From positions 118,145,127-118,209,126 of the forward strand of contig OZ020594.1 of assembly GCA_963971535.1 (NCBI GenBank): a stretch of DNA of 64,000 nt, given 5' to 3'. A program made the position numbers and the translations under genes. This document shows positions 41,324 through 51,935 of this stretch, piece after piece. Below the pieces are notes generated by a model, which was given only the letters and a program-made list of their open reading frames with translations, made no database searches and was not told the DNA's origin. Positions within the stretch are counted from its first letter, which is position 1. Each line of letters begins with the position of its first letter. The stretch comes from Notolepis coatsorum (taxonomy: Eukaryota; Chordata; Actinopteri; Aulopiformes; Paralepididae).

Positions 41324-42936
41324 TAGAGCTGGGCCGTTAACGGCGTTAACGTGCTGCGTTAACGCAAGACTATATCGTGCGATAATATAATTGACGCCGT
41401 TAATCTTTTTCTCAACGTTGGGTCTGTATTGTCCTTAAATACTTGCCGTAGTTCACAGCTGTGGTGCTCGGAAGTGATTGCACGTATGTACCGGAGCTGT
41501 AGTCAGAATAATGTGTTAAACTAAAGTAACTTTAGTGGTCCGGTAATCATTGTTATACAGGTGAGGTTAAGAAGTCCTCAGGATATAACACGATTCGACG
41601 ATGAGGACGTCTGAATCTGCGCAATGCAAGAAAGAAGAAGTCCGTTGAGAGCTTTGTTTACATTAACGTTAGCTTAGCGAGTTAGCATGTTAGCTCACAT
41701 TGATCGGGCGGCACTTGGAAACATCTACAAGAGGAGGTAATCCACTTTACACACTAAAGGAAGGATCGACTGGACTATCGTGAGTGTTTACAACAGAAAT
41801 GGCTTGGGTTATTGGAAATATTGGACCGTTTGATGACAATGTGGAGCAATATGAAATGAAAATGGGAGACCCTGATGTAAACAAGACAAACGTCTTTCTC
41901 TGGTATGCATCCCCTTAACAATTGTGTGTATTGAGCCGTACTCAGACTGTAGTAGCTGTTCAGTGTTCTCTTGGAGGTGGACCTGAGACTGCAGTAGCTG
42001 TTCAGTGTTCTCTTGGATGTGGACCTGAGACTGTAGTAGCTGCTCAGTGTTCTCTTGGATGTGGACCTGAGACTGTAGTACTGTAGCTGTTCAGTGTTCT
42101 CTTGGATGTGGACCTGAGACTGTAGTAGCTGTTCAGTATTCTCTTGGATGTGGACCTGAGACTGTAGTAGCTGTTCAGTGTTCTCTTGGATGTGGACCTG
42201 AGACTGTAGCTGTTCAGTGTTCTCTTGGATGTGGACCTGAGACTGTAGTAGCTGTTCAGTGTTCTCTTGGAGGTGGACCTGAGACTGTAGTAGCTGTTCA
42301 GTGTTCTCTTGGATGTGGACCTGAGACTGTAGTAGCTGTTCAGTGTTCTCTTCATTCATGGAACTGTTACACTGAGCTTGCACTGAATTTGTTGAGAAAC
42401 CTGCTTCTGCAGCAGTCTGTGTGTGTGAGCAACCAGTCAGCTGCATTGTGAATTTAGAGATTCACTAAAAGACAACTGCAACAGGTCCTGCATTATTATT
42501 ATTATTATTATTATTATTGAGAGACGGGTTTGTGTGTGGATTAAGAAATGAAGGTGCACAGAAGAAACTACTGACAGAGTGATTTGACACTGGAGAGAGC
42601 TGTCAATATCAGTGTAACAATGTTAATGGCATCAAAGGAAGGGCACAGAAAATTACGATAAATCTGGTTTTAAAAGAAACACTGGAAATTACAAAAAGAG
42701 GAGACATGTTCATGCTGTTGAACAAGGAGATAGAACAGCTAGTGACTCCTCAGATGAAGAGGAGAGGATAAATCTCCTCCTCTGGTCATTATTTGGGTAG
42801 AACACACATATTTAGAATGCCTTTGGCAGATTTTTTTATTTTTTTTTACTCATTTTAATCTAGATTAATCTAGATCAATTCCAGGATTGCAGGTAGATTA
42901 ATCTAGATAAGAAAATGTGATCTATGCCCAGCTCTA
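41324..42936. mobile_element. hAT-like element nested in the LINE tail
   Basis: Terminal TAGAGCTGGGC at left and GCCCAGCTCTA at right, with CTTTATTG duplicated (41316-41323 and 42937-42944). Inside it are the 42-bp minisatellite, a plus-strand LINE D 3' UTR fragment (about 41851-41942) and sequence without recognisable transposase. Confidence 0.75.
41944..42350 (-). repeat. 42-bp minisatellite coding a 14-residue coiled-coil repeat
   Basis: About ten units, two of them shortened by 6 bp (two codons). On the minus strand the unit encodes ENTEQLLQSQVHIQ, i.e. two heptads with Leu/Val/Ile at core positions. The frame opens upstream at 42446 with MQLTGCSHTQTAAEAGFSTN and runs through most units. 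One unit with an added 'tgtagtac' breaks the register. It may be a real structural repeat or a by-product of a minisatellite with period 14 codons. Confidence 0.7.
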
Positions 42937-43116
42937 CTTTATTGTCATTACACAGTACAAGACAGTGCACCGAGATTTTGTACGTCTAACCAGGATGTTA
43001 CAATCAACAATCATTTGCAATATAAAACACATATAAATAAAAACTGTACAGTAAAGTGCAATGGTTAGCACAAAGTTGGTTCAGTGGGAGTCTGAACTCT
43101 GCAGTACTCTTCTGGG

Positions 43117-44093
43117 CAGGGCCGCGGGAAGTCCGCGGGAAGTGGGGGTGCTGAGATATTGATAGTTTTTGATAATTTTGTTTTTTAATTTTATATTTTT
43201 TTTATAAAATATATATATTATATAATTATACTTGTAGTTTTATTGTCTGCGAGACATCGCCACCACGCAACAAGTCAAAATGCTTGCTATCTGCAAACAG
43301 CTCCACTGTCTGTGTGTATACTCTGCTTTGGTCAAATCACATTCAGCGTGGGGCCTGAGAGTGCTGGGGCTGACGTTCTGCAGATGGATACTATTGAGTC
43401 AGAGCGTTCAACAGGGTCTGAAACGTGTTATGAGGGGGTGCTGAGATAAGTGATATAATAATAACGTCATAGGTTTACCACTGTGGTAAACCAACACTCT
43501 CGTTCACTAGAGGATACCACTGCCCAACTCCGCTCTCTCACGCTCAGCTCTGCGGAGCCTACGGGGCAAACAATGTAACCGTTTTGATGCATACATCACA
43601 GCCCAGCTTACCCCACCTGTTGCGCCCTCCCTCTGCAATTCGTTCCCTGTATACATGATCGCCGACATGCAAAAGGTCTTCGACCACCCTCCCGGGGGTT
43701 CGGATAGTTCTGCTGGCTTGTTCACGCCAGGGAAACCGCAGATATATTCCTTTACTGCGAATTCAGCGTCCCAAAACTATTCCAGGCTGCGTCTATTTTT
43801 TTACCAACGGATTTCCAGTTCCGCGTTGACGCTTCCAGGCCACGTCTATCCGAATCCCAGCGGTTCATGCGTCAGCTACACGCTGTTAATAACACTGCAT
43901 TATCGAGACGGCGCCCCTATGAGGATCTGGCAATGAATTCCAAGAGTAGGGTAAATCTGCAGTGCCGCTCCGCTCTGTGACATTGAGTAGCCTCGGTTAT
44001 AATGGAATAAAAGCCAAAACAACCTTGCAGTTACACTCCCCGCCCGCAGGGGGTGCTGCAGCCCCCGCCGCACCCCCACTTGCCGCGTCCCTG
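43117..44093. mobile_element. hAT-type element with CTTCTGGG TSD
   Basis: Bordered by CTTCTGGG at 43109-43116 and 44094-44101. Ends CAGGGCCGCGGGAAGT and ACTTGCCGCGTCCCTG are inverted, followed on both sides by C/G-rich 'gggggtgct' motifs. No transposase. It includes 'ggcgcccctatgaggatctgg', related to the piggyBac-like repeat at about 19467 in reverse. Confidence 0.8.
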
Positions 44094-44101
44094 CTTCTGG
44101 G

Positions 44102-44401
44102 CTGTTGAATGTAGACTTCTGGTGGATCCTGCTGGACTTCACCCTAATCGATAAATGACTAGCATGGATAACAAATTATTATTCATAATACAGTACATAC
44201 ATGAAGGCAATATATTTGGAATGCAATTCATTACAGCTGATCCAACACACATTCAACGACAGGTAGCCTATAGAAACGGGCAAACAATGACACTTATGCT
44301 ATTTTCTTTGTTCATAGACCTGTTGTCCTGTTCATATGACCTGAACTCCGGAGTAAACAAAATAGGTTAGCCAATTTATGAGTAGCGTAATGTAGTCTCG
44401 T
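44102..44401. other. No recognisable gene
   Basis: Unique-looking AT-rich sequence. Small open frames only. Confidence 0.4.
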
Positions 44402-44498
44402 TTATTATGTAACGCTGTGATTGATGCATGCCAACAGGGACTCGTCCAAACTCTGTTGGCATGCATCAGTCACGAACAGGGATAGCGTTACACAATAA
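44402..44498. repeat. Long hairpin
   Basis: Perfect 16-bp arms TGATGCATGCCAACAG (44422-44437) and CTGTTGGCATGCATCA (44453-44468) around a 15-base loop. Outer arms 'ttattatgtaacgct' and 'agcgttacacaataa' extend the pairing. Probably a tiny foldback element. Confidence 0.75.
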
Positions 44499-44587
44499 AA
44501 GTACACAATAAAAGAGTAATAATAATACCACAAGTGTTGATTCACTCGCCCAAATCACTGCATCACAGTCACGAAAGGGACTAATGT

Positions 44588-44764
44588 AATGAACATGTGC
44601 TAGAAATGAAATAAAAGTTATTAATGCCCATGAAGAAAAGAAAATGGGGGCTTTATACATATGTTATCTTACAACATAACAATGATGGCAGAAATCATGG
44701 GGGATAATAGTAATGACTGTATTAGCTTTTCACCTGCAAATCATAGGCCGTCGTCTCAGTCCAG
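44588..44764. repeat. Duplicated exon-border segment, copy 2
   Basis: Matches 28636-28812 (177 bp). In this copy the exon that it overlaps is complete, so this is the likely parent. Confidence 0.85.
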
Positions 44765-45007
44765 GGTCTAGGATCTATGCCCTGTGCAACACGCCTGAGG
44801 GATGGAGGGGGCAGAATTAATGATTGGATATCAGTATAATAACTGGACTTGGAGAAGTCTTTATTGGGCATGCAGACAGACACGCACTTAGTTGGGTCGC
44901 TGATGCGTTTGAGTCTCTGCACTCCCTCCCCCCAAGGGCAGCCAGGAGCAGTATCTCTCATCGGTGAACCATCACATCTTAATGCCATATAGCTCTTATC
45001 TGTGTAC
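44734..45007 (-). CDS. Candidate internal host exon (unidentified)
   Basis: Acceptor TTTTTAG at 45008 and donor TTTGCAG|GTGAAA at 44733 bound 274 bp (one base plus 91 codons). The block reads YTDKSYMALRCDGSPMRDTA, PGCPWGEGVQRLKRISDPTK, CVSVCMPNKDFSKSSYYTDI and on to TETTAYDLQ. Four Cys residues and a Pro-rich, low-helix composition are visible. It is a well-formed exon but I do not recognise the family. The nearest same-strand exon candidate is 28954-29080, whose phase does not match directly. Confidence 0.45.
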
Positions 45008-45271
45008 CTAAAAACAGTTAGGAATGTTGGTTCCTCATGGTTCGAAAACGCAATATGGATTACTTTCAGCATTACACATATTTGCAAGATACAGCAGGTG
45101 GCCTTGATAAGCAACGTGCGTTTTTTAAAATAGCGTTTGATTAAAAATAGATACAAAGTAACATATAATATATAGGACACTAGATACATAAAGTAACATA
45201 CGGAAAATAGGACCTAATGTCCAAAATAGCGAAATACGTACTTACATTTTTACTGAAAGACATCTTTGGTT
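45008..45271. other. Intron-like AT-rich sequence
   Basis: No gene or repeat recognised upstream (minus strand) of the exon above. Confidence 0.4.
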
Positions 45272-45393
45272 GAGAAAGAACTTGTTCTTCTGTCGGCCAC
45301 TGTGAGAAAGAGAGAAAGAACTTGTTCTTCTGTCGGCCACTGTGAGAAAGAGAGAAAGAACTTGTCCTTATGTTGGCCACTGTGAGAAAGAGT
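45272..45393. repeat. 40-bp minisatellite, three copies
   Basis: Units start at 45272, 45312 and 45352 ('gagaaagaacttgtt/cc' to 'cactgtgagaaaga'). The third has four substitutions. Confidence 0.85.
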
Positions 45394-45449
45394 TAGGAAA
45401 AAATTTACTCTTATACTCTCACGTGCTCCAGTCCACACGCATGCGCACT

Positions 45450-45560
45450 ATGAAGCCCCGCCCAACAAAACCAGGTACATGCCACAACGCACAGTCAAAC
45501 CTAGTCCACGCCACGAAGCCCCGCCTCAAACCTAGTCCACGCCACGAAGCCCCACCCAGA
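45450..45560. repeat. GC-rich tandem repeat, three copies
   Basis: 'Ccacgccacgaagccccgcc' and 'caaacctagt' alternate at about 38-bp spacing. Confidence 0.65.
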
Positions 45561-46060
45561 CGTTGGGTTCTGTGGCTCTGCAGATATAATGCTATTGACT
45601 GTGTGGATGACTGTCACTCAAAGTGCTTATGGGCGGAGCCAGGCCAACACAGCCTGAAATCCAGGTGTCACATGTACTTTACATGTTCTGGAAATTTCCA
45701 TATAAAGCTTTTTCCTTGATTTTACCTCATGAAGTCCCAAAGGGACACCAGTGGAACATCCTGGTGGGGTCATGTGACAGATCATGTGATGTTGTGCTCC
45801 CATAAACCACCTTTCCACAATGATGACTGATGGTGGTGACTAAATGACAGAAGTAGCTAGCATTCAAAAACTAGATTCTTGTTGCTAAAAGGTAAGATTT
45901 GCCCATTTAAGAATTATAATGCTTACATAACATGGCCTTTATGATATATAACCTGTTGTGAACACATTTCTTGAATAAAATGATAAAGAAAACAATTGAT
46001 AAAAAAAGCTAGTTTTAGCTGAACGTTACCTTGGCTAAAGTTGGGACTATTCACAATCCA
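45561..46060. other. No recognisable gene
   Basis: Mixed sequence leading to the exon fragment below. No splice-bounded frame otherwise. Confidence 0.35.
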
Positions 46061-46111
46061 GCTGCAGACCTGCAAGCAAAGTACATCAAGTTGGCAAAGG
46101 AGTATTCCAAG
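46061..46111 (+). pseudogene. Possible PPP1R21 first-exon fragment
   Basis: Seventeen codons, AADLQAKYIKLAKEYSK, end at a donor AAG|GTAAAT. This resembles the conserved start of PPP1R21 (the KLRAQ-motif endosomal FERRY-complex subunit), whose exon ends just before the KLRAQ motif. The resemblance is from memory of the family and covers a short helix only. No in-frame ATG lies directly upstream: an in-frame stop precedes it about 40 bp away. The flanking 'gctaacg' motifs are common in fish CpG-rich 5' regions. It could be a degraded first exon, a captured fragment or chance. Confidence 0.35.
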
Positions 46112-47215
46112 GTAAATCACTTATTCACCAGTAACGTTACATTGTTTATTTCCATCTAGCTCGCGTTAGCTAGTGGCTAACCTATAGCTCACGCTAACGT
46201 GGCTAACTGATCGACCTCTCACACACAATTAATGACAATGCAGACAGCCATACCGGTGACAATGTTTAGCTTTTAGTGCCAAATGATAAGAGTCTGAGGC
46301 GGAGTCTCAAAAGAGAATGTTGAATATTTATTTTGCATTAAAAATCACAACAGAGCCTCTGCTAGGAGCTAACCTAAACAGAGCCGACTGGACAGGAAGT
46401 GCGCAACAATGTGTAACGTCCGTGCAGAACCAATGTACCAACAACCATTCCGTGGGTGAACTCATCGAGCTTAGTTGTCAATTAATGATACTAATACTAA
46501 TCTATACAATCACCTGTTGTTGAATAAATACCATTACTTTCTAGTTATTACTAAAAAACAGTATATATAAAACAGTAGCTGTAAAAAAGAAAAGAAAAAA
46601 AGTTTTATAATTTATATAATATAATATTTTTTTTTTGTATGTATGCACTGGTATCAGATCAGTATAACCAGACCTAGACCACGTCTAACTCTAACCCCTA
46701 ACCAGACCTAGACCACCTCTAACTTTAACCCCTAAGTTAGGGTTGTGACTTAGAGGTGGTCTAGGTCCGGATAGGGGTTAAGAGTTGGTCTAGCCCTTTA
46801 CATCCATCTATCTAAATAATAATAATAAATTATAATGAATGCTTAACTACCCCTAAGTTACCCTAACCAGACCTAGACCACCTCTAACTCTAACCACTAA
46901 CCAGACCTCTTCCATGTGGCACCTTAATACTGACCTCAGAATGTGATTTTATATAATGTTTTTATGCAAGCAGATTGCAATCAGTGTGTACTACTACTAG
47001 TACTACTGTGTGTTCTGTTTACTTAGTTTACAGTATCCTGTTATAGAATAAACCGCTGCCAGACACAGCAGAGAGAGAGAGAGGACAGACACAGCAGAGA
47101 GAGGACAGACATGGCAGAGAGAAACGAAAGACACAGCAAACAGAAGACAGAGTTCAGTGTCGTCTCTCTGGTCAGAAACAACGTCACCACATCCGTAATG
47201 CTCTCTTTGATGCAT
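46112..47215. other. No gene; short palindromic repeats
   Basis: Between 46660 and 46910 'ccagacctagaccacctctaact' and its complement 'agaggtggtctaggtccgg' recur, able to pair. The rest is AT-rich. A 'acagcagagagagagaggac' low-complexity stretch lies at about 47065-47110. Confidence 0.5.
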
Positions 47216-47470
47216 ACATTGGACCATGTCTACACCAACATATACTGTAGGAGCAACAATACATTGGACCATGTCTACACCAACATATACTGTAGGAGCA
47301 ACAATACATTGGACCATGTCTACACCAACATATACTGTAGGAGCAACAATACATTGGACCATGTCTACACCAACATATACTGTAGGAGCAACAATACATT
47401 GGACCATGTCTACACCAACATATACTGTAGGAGCAACAATACATTGGACCATGTCTACACCAACATATAT
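47216..47470. repeat. 45-bp minisatellite
   Basis: Five and a half near-identical units (ACATTGGACCATGTCTACAC plus 25 bp). The period is 15 codons, so both strands are open; no protein function is implied. Confidence 0.95.
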
Positions 47471-47834
47471 ACTTCCTGTGTATCACTTGTGCCGCCGACT
47501 CAGATTCCCCTAGGTTAAAAAATATATATACGCAATTTAAATCAGAAAATGTTCCATGTTGACTATTTCTGACTTCTGACAAGTTTTTTTCCATTAACTA
47601 AAAATAGACAATGTCGTCCGTTTTCGTCAACTAAATCTAGACTAAAACAAAAAAGACAAAATTGAGACTAAAACTGACTAAGACTAAAATGCTCAGACAT
47701 TTAGTTGACTAAAACTGACTAAACGAAAAATAAATGAAGATGACTAAATATGATAAACGAAAAAGGAGCACTTGACACATGACTAAGACTAAAACTAAAA
47801 TGAAAATAGCTGCCAAAATTAACACTGCTGGCAG
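47471..47834. other. Degenerate 'gactaaaac' repeat
   Basis: Repeated 'gactaaaact' / 'actaaac' motifs at 47580-47815 resemble the degenerate terminal region of a fish DNA transposon. No borders found. Confidence 0.4.
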
Positions 47835-48060
47835 CTGAATTTTGAACATACTGGAGCCTGTCCAGGGTTTTGTTTGGGACCCCGGACAGGACCCCGTTGC
47901 AGTAGTCCAGGCGGGAGATTACAAAGGCATGGATGAGGGTCTCAGCTGTGGAGTCTGAAAGTGATGGTCGGAGTCTGGATATGTTTCTGAGGTGGAAGAA
48001 GGCGGATTTGGTGACGGAACTGACATGGGCTTGGTAGGAAAGGGTGGAGTCCAGGATAAC
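47835..48060 (-). pseudogene. LINE A-type RT fragment
   Basis: The minus strand reads GVILDSTLSYQAHVSSVTKS, AFFHLRNISRLRPSLSDSTA and FVISRLDYCNGVLSGVPN. This is the RT thumb segment just upstream of the part seen at 24250-24115. Confidence 0.65.
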
Positions 48061-48061
48061 G

Positions 48062-48215
48062 CCCATGTAGTACCATGTAGTACCATGTAGTGCCCTGTAG
48101 TACCATGTAGTACCCTGTAATGCCATGTAGTACCATGTAGTGCCATGTAGTACCCTGTAGTGCCATGTAGTACCCTGTAGTACCCTGTAGTACCATGTAG
48201 TGCACTACATGGGAA
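48062..48215. repeat. 10-bp short tandem repeat
   Basis: About 15 units of TGTAGTACCA with C/T and A/G variants (taccctgtag, tgccatgtag). Confidence 0.9.
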
Positions 48216-48424
48216 TTAGGAATAAGTTTAATGATTAACGCCCAATGTGACATATATGTAACATTTCAGATCTTTGCCATTAGGGGGCGCTATTTTGAAA
48301 ATAAATTCAGAAATGTGTTCTTTGTAGTCTATTTAGTCAGTCTTATGCCCCTCATAATTGTCCTTGAAGTAGAAATGGGTGTGGGTTCCAATGGGCTAGA
48401 CACTCGCATGTATACTTTTGATAA
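48216..48424. other. No recognisable gene
   Basis: Includes 'gggggcgctattttgaaa', a common fish repeat motif. Confidence 0.35.
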
Positions 48425-48530
48425 AAAGGTCCATTTAATTGATTTAAAAAATACATAAAATGCAACAATCATGTACATAAAGATGAATAAAACACAATTA
48501 TATACATATACAGGTTAAAAGGAAGGGCCA
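48425..48530 (-). repeat. Short dispersed repeat (copy at 25833-25917)
   Basis: See the first copy. Here no coding frame precedes it. Confidence 0.6.
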
Positions 48531-49058
48531 TGAGGGCGCCCTGCTAAGCTGTATTTTGAGAGAAGGATTGATTGATTGATTGATTGAAAACTTTATTAAC
48601 AGATTGCAGAATGGGTACAGTACAGCTCAATACACACAATTGTTAAGGGGATGCAGACCAGAGAAAGACTTTCATCTTGTTTACATCAGGGTCCCCCATT
48701 TTCAATTCATCAGGACATATATGACATACAGATAGACAGTACTGCTACATCTATACATTTATGACATACCAGATTTGCAAATACAGTACTGTTTGTGATA
48801 CAAAAAGAGTCCAGAAAAGGGAGTATATACATTTGATGTAAAAACTGTACATTGGAGGAGGTTGGGTGGGGTTGAGTGGGGGGGAAACACTGTACACCTG
48901 TACAAGCAAAACTGTACATTGGGATATTAACAATCATACTAGGTAATTTACATTGGAGGGGGGGGGGACATTGTACAAACAAGCAAAACTGTACATTGGA
49001 ATATTGACAACCATACTAGGTAAATTACTGTACATTGGAGGGGGTTGGGTTAGGACAT

Positions 49059-49346
49059 TTACAGGGGCCAGTTTCGAATTGCAGTCTCCCGTAGGTGTTC
49101 CTTGAGAGTGTTTTTGAAAGTGGGTAGTGATTCACATTCCTTTACAGCTTTGGGTAGGGCGTTCCACATTGATGTGGCATAATTGCGAAACGTGTTCAGT
49201 CCCTTGTTTGAGCCGAATCTGGGTTTAACATGATTTGTGGAGCTCCCTCTGGTGTTGTGATCGTGGTATTCACTGACCTTTGGGAAGTATTTTGACATGT
49301 ACATGGGTACCTTGGTCGTGTAGTGTATCTTGTAGACCAGGCCCAT
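49059..49346 (-). pseudogene. LINE D C-terminal domain
   Basis: Reads KYFPKVSEYHDHNTRGSSTN, GLNTFRNYATSMWNALPKAV and ends ETAIRNWPL before the 3' UTR. The 'NTRGSS...VWN.LP' block is the standard C-terminus of this LINE group. The RT thumb (49481-49732) precedes it in a different frame. Confidence 0.65.
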
Positions 49347-49480
49347 TGCATGTTGCTGTACTCTGTCGTCTACTCTAAGCCATCCTAGGTTGTTAAAGTG
49401 GGCAGGGGTGAGGTGGGTTCTAGGAGTAAGGTCAAGCAGTAGTCTGACCAGTTTGTTTTGAGATGTTTGTAATTTTGTTT

Positions 49481-50024
49481 TTAGCGCCTTTGAGGTGCTT
49501 TGGTACCATGAGGTGCAAGCATAGTCGTACAGTAGTACCCTTGAATGAGTGCTCCTGCCAGAGTCTTCAGGGTATTCTTGTTTACCAGAGAGGAGATCCG
49601 GTACAAGAAACGAGTTCGTTGATTGACTTTTTTTATTACATTGGATGCCATTTTGTCACAGGAGAGATTAGCCTCTAGGATGGAACCCAGGTACGTAGGT
49701 AATTTCATCTTTCCTTGTGACAATATTGTCACCCACTGTAACTGAGAAGCCGTCGGTCTTGCTGAGTTTGTTATTTGAACCGAAGAGAATGGACTCTGTT
49801 TTGCCCATGTGTAATGATAGTTTATCAGCGAGCCATATGCAGATTCTGCCTAGTTCCGAGCTGAGCGTTTTTTCAACCTGTAACTTGTTCTTGTCAGAGA
49901 CCAGCAGGGCTGAGCCGTCCGCAAACAGGAACAAGTTGCAGTCACAAGCTGACGACATGTCATTTGCATAAATTAGGAACAGTAGTGGTCCTAGTAAGCT
50001 TCCTTGTGGAACACCACAGCTCAC
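49481..50024 (-). pseudogene. LINE D RT palm and thumb with FADG
   Basis: From 50024 the frame starts CGVPQGSLLGPLLFLIYAND, then LFLFADGSALLVSD. The second catalytic Asp of the usual FADD is Gly (GGC at 49914-49916), a single A-to-G change from GAC. It continues KLSLHMGKTESILFGS and, after a frameshift near 49690, to NQRTRFLYRISSLVNKNTL. The overlap with the preceding RT frame at 50021-50024 includes a G-run. Confidence 0.75.
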
Positions 50025-51004
50025 TGTGAGGGGGGGGGGGATAGGGTACCGTTTACCTCCACCATCTGTTCCCTCCCCTCAAGGTAGGATTGCATCCAGC
50101 TCACTGATAGACTATCAAAACCAATTGCTTTTAGCTTGTCAATCAGAATGGAGTGATTGACAGTGTCTAAGGCCTTTTGTAGGTCCAGCATGACCATGCC
50201 GCAGTATTTGCCCGCGTCCACCTCTTGTTTGATGTGGTCGTTCAAATAGAGAAGGCATGTGTCAGTGGAGTGGGATGTTCTGAAGCCAGATTGGAATTCG
50301 TAGATTCGATTTTTTTCCGCTAGGTACTTTTCGACCTGTTCGTAGACAATTTTTTCCATGACTTTCGAGATGGAGGTAAGAATATAAACAGGGCGGTAGT
50401 TGCCTGGGTCTAATTTGCTGCCCTTTTTGTGCAGAGGGGTCACCCTCGCAATTTTGAAGTCCTTGGGGACGTGTCCCTGTTTTATGGAGAGGTTTATTAT
50501 GTGTGTGATGACTGGGGTGATGGCGACTGCTGAGTCTCTGAGGAATTTGGAGGGGATGTTGTCATGGCCAGTGGCCTTGTTAGGTTGGAGGGCGCTCAGT
50601 TTTTTGAGTACCTCATCTGTTGTTACCATTTCCAGCTTGAAGTCGTCCTTGCTGACCCCTAGGTTTTTGTAGTAAGCTACTATGTGTTCTACCCCATAAA
50701 GCCCTGAGTGGGAGGGTAGTTTGTTTACCAGTGTTGTGGCTATGTTTGTGAAGAAAATGTTTAAGTAATTGGCTACATCCAGCTTGTCTGTGATGAGCGT
50801 GTTGTCCGTTTTTATGTTTATGTTTGAGAATCTGGTTTTAAGTTTTTTACTGCAGCCTAGTTGATTATTGAGTAATTTCCAAAGTTCACGTGGTTTGTTT
50901 TTGTTTTCCTCAGTCTTGTCGTTGATGAAATTCTTTTTTGCAGTTTTGATCATGGAGTTTACGTCGTTTCTTAGTCTGTTTCTTTCTAGTTTGAGTTCAG
51001 TCAC
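50021..51004 (-). pseudogene. LINE D RT fingers and palm A
   Basis: Contains KATGHDNIPSKFLRD, RVTPLHKKGSKLDPGNYRPV, FQSGFRTSHSTDTCLLY and MVMLDLQKALDTVNHSIL, i.e. RT blocks 1-4 with the first catalytic Asp in LDLQKALD (the usual Phe after Ala is Leu). The frame then runs into a C/G-rich junction and shifts. Confidence 0.75.
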
Positions 51005-51053
51005 GTGGGCTTGGAGTTCACTGCTTGTGCTTTTGGTAAGCTTTGACTGACTT

Positions 51054-51935
51054 TTACGAAACTCGGAGCATTTTTTTGTCTCTGGTTTTCATAGCGGCCA
51101 GTATTTCGGAGTGCATCCACGGCTCAGCGCGATTTTTTACCCTGGTGGTTCTTAGGGGGGCCATGTCGTTTAGTATTGTTGAAAATTTGGTTTTGAAACC
51201 AAGCCATGTTTCTTCAACCAGTGTACCATTGAGTTCATCTGACCAGTCCAGACTCTCCAGTTCTACGTTAAAGGCCTCGCTAGAGTAGGTTTTGAGGTCT
51301 CTAGATGTGACTGTTTTGTGGCAGCCAGCCTTTTGTTTTAGCTTTTTGCGGGTACAGAATATCATATAATGATCACTTAACCTGCATGCTATAACCCCTT
51401 TATTGGAGATCTTGGACTTGTCGGAGGTCAGAATGAGGTCAATGGTAGTCTGAGTTGATTCACATACATGTGTGGGTTGGGTGATTAGCTGGCTGAGGCC
51501 ATGCAGATCACAAAACCTACTGAATGACTTGAAGACGGGTGCATCTTTTCGTTGCATATCCGTGCTCCAGTCTCCAATAATAATTTTGTCTACATCCTCA
51601 ACTCCAGCGAAACACCCGCCAAGTGTATCATAAAAGCCACTATGATCTGGTGGTCTGTAGATTGAGCCAACCAGTAGGGATTTCGCCCTTTCGAATAGGA
51701 TTTCCACCCATACAGTTTCAATTGAGTCATGATTCAGGTCATTTCTGTTGATAAATTTGGTGTCTTTGTGTATGTACATACAGACGCCACCTCCATGTTT
51801 GTTCCTATCATTCCTGATTATTGAGTAGTTCTCTATCTCTATCTCTGGATCTTTTACAGAATCGTCAAGCTTAGTTTCTGAGAAGCACAGTATGTTTGCC
51901 TTACCATTTATGAATAATTGTTTGATTTCATCCAA
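51054..51935 (-). pseudogene. LINE D endonuclease with altered catalytic Asn
   Basis: An apurinic-type endonuclease: CFSETKLDD (Glu20), HGGGVCMYI, GSIYRPPDHSG, IIIGDWSTD and LSDHYMIF. The motif normally G-D-x-N is GDWS here: Ser124 replaces the catalytic Asn by one base (AGC at 51564-51566 for AAC). The domain nicks target DNA before reverse transcription. It is preceded out of frame by NGLNIFHLN. Confidence 0.75.

Larger units (their letters stand above)
41301..43082 (-). mobile_element. LINE 3' fragment with 19-bp target duplication
   Basis: The sequence starts with (ATTAG)n and resumes after a nested element as 'tcattacacagtacaagac...ctaaccagga', a common fish LINE 3' tail read on the minus strand. 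The perfect 19-bp repeat on both sides fits LINE-type insertion. Without the nested hAT the fragment is only about 170 bp, so it is strongly 5'-truncated. Confidence 0.65.

Noticed and set aside
47003-47594. Long frames on both strands across 47.0-47.6 kb
   Set aside because: They are produced by the 45-bp minisatellite, open by periodicity.
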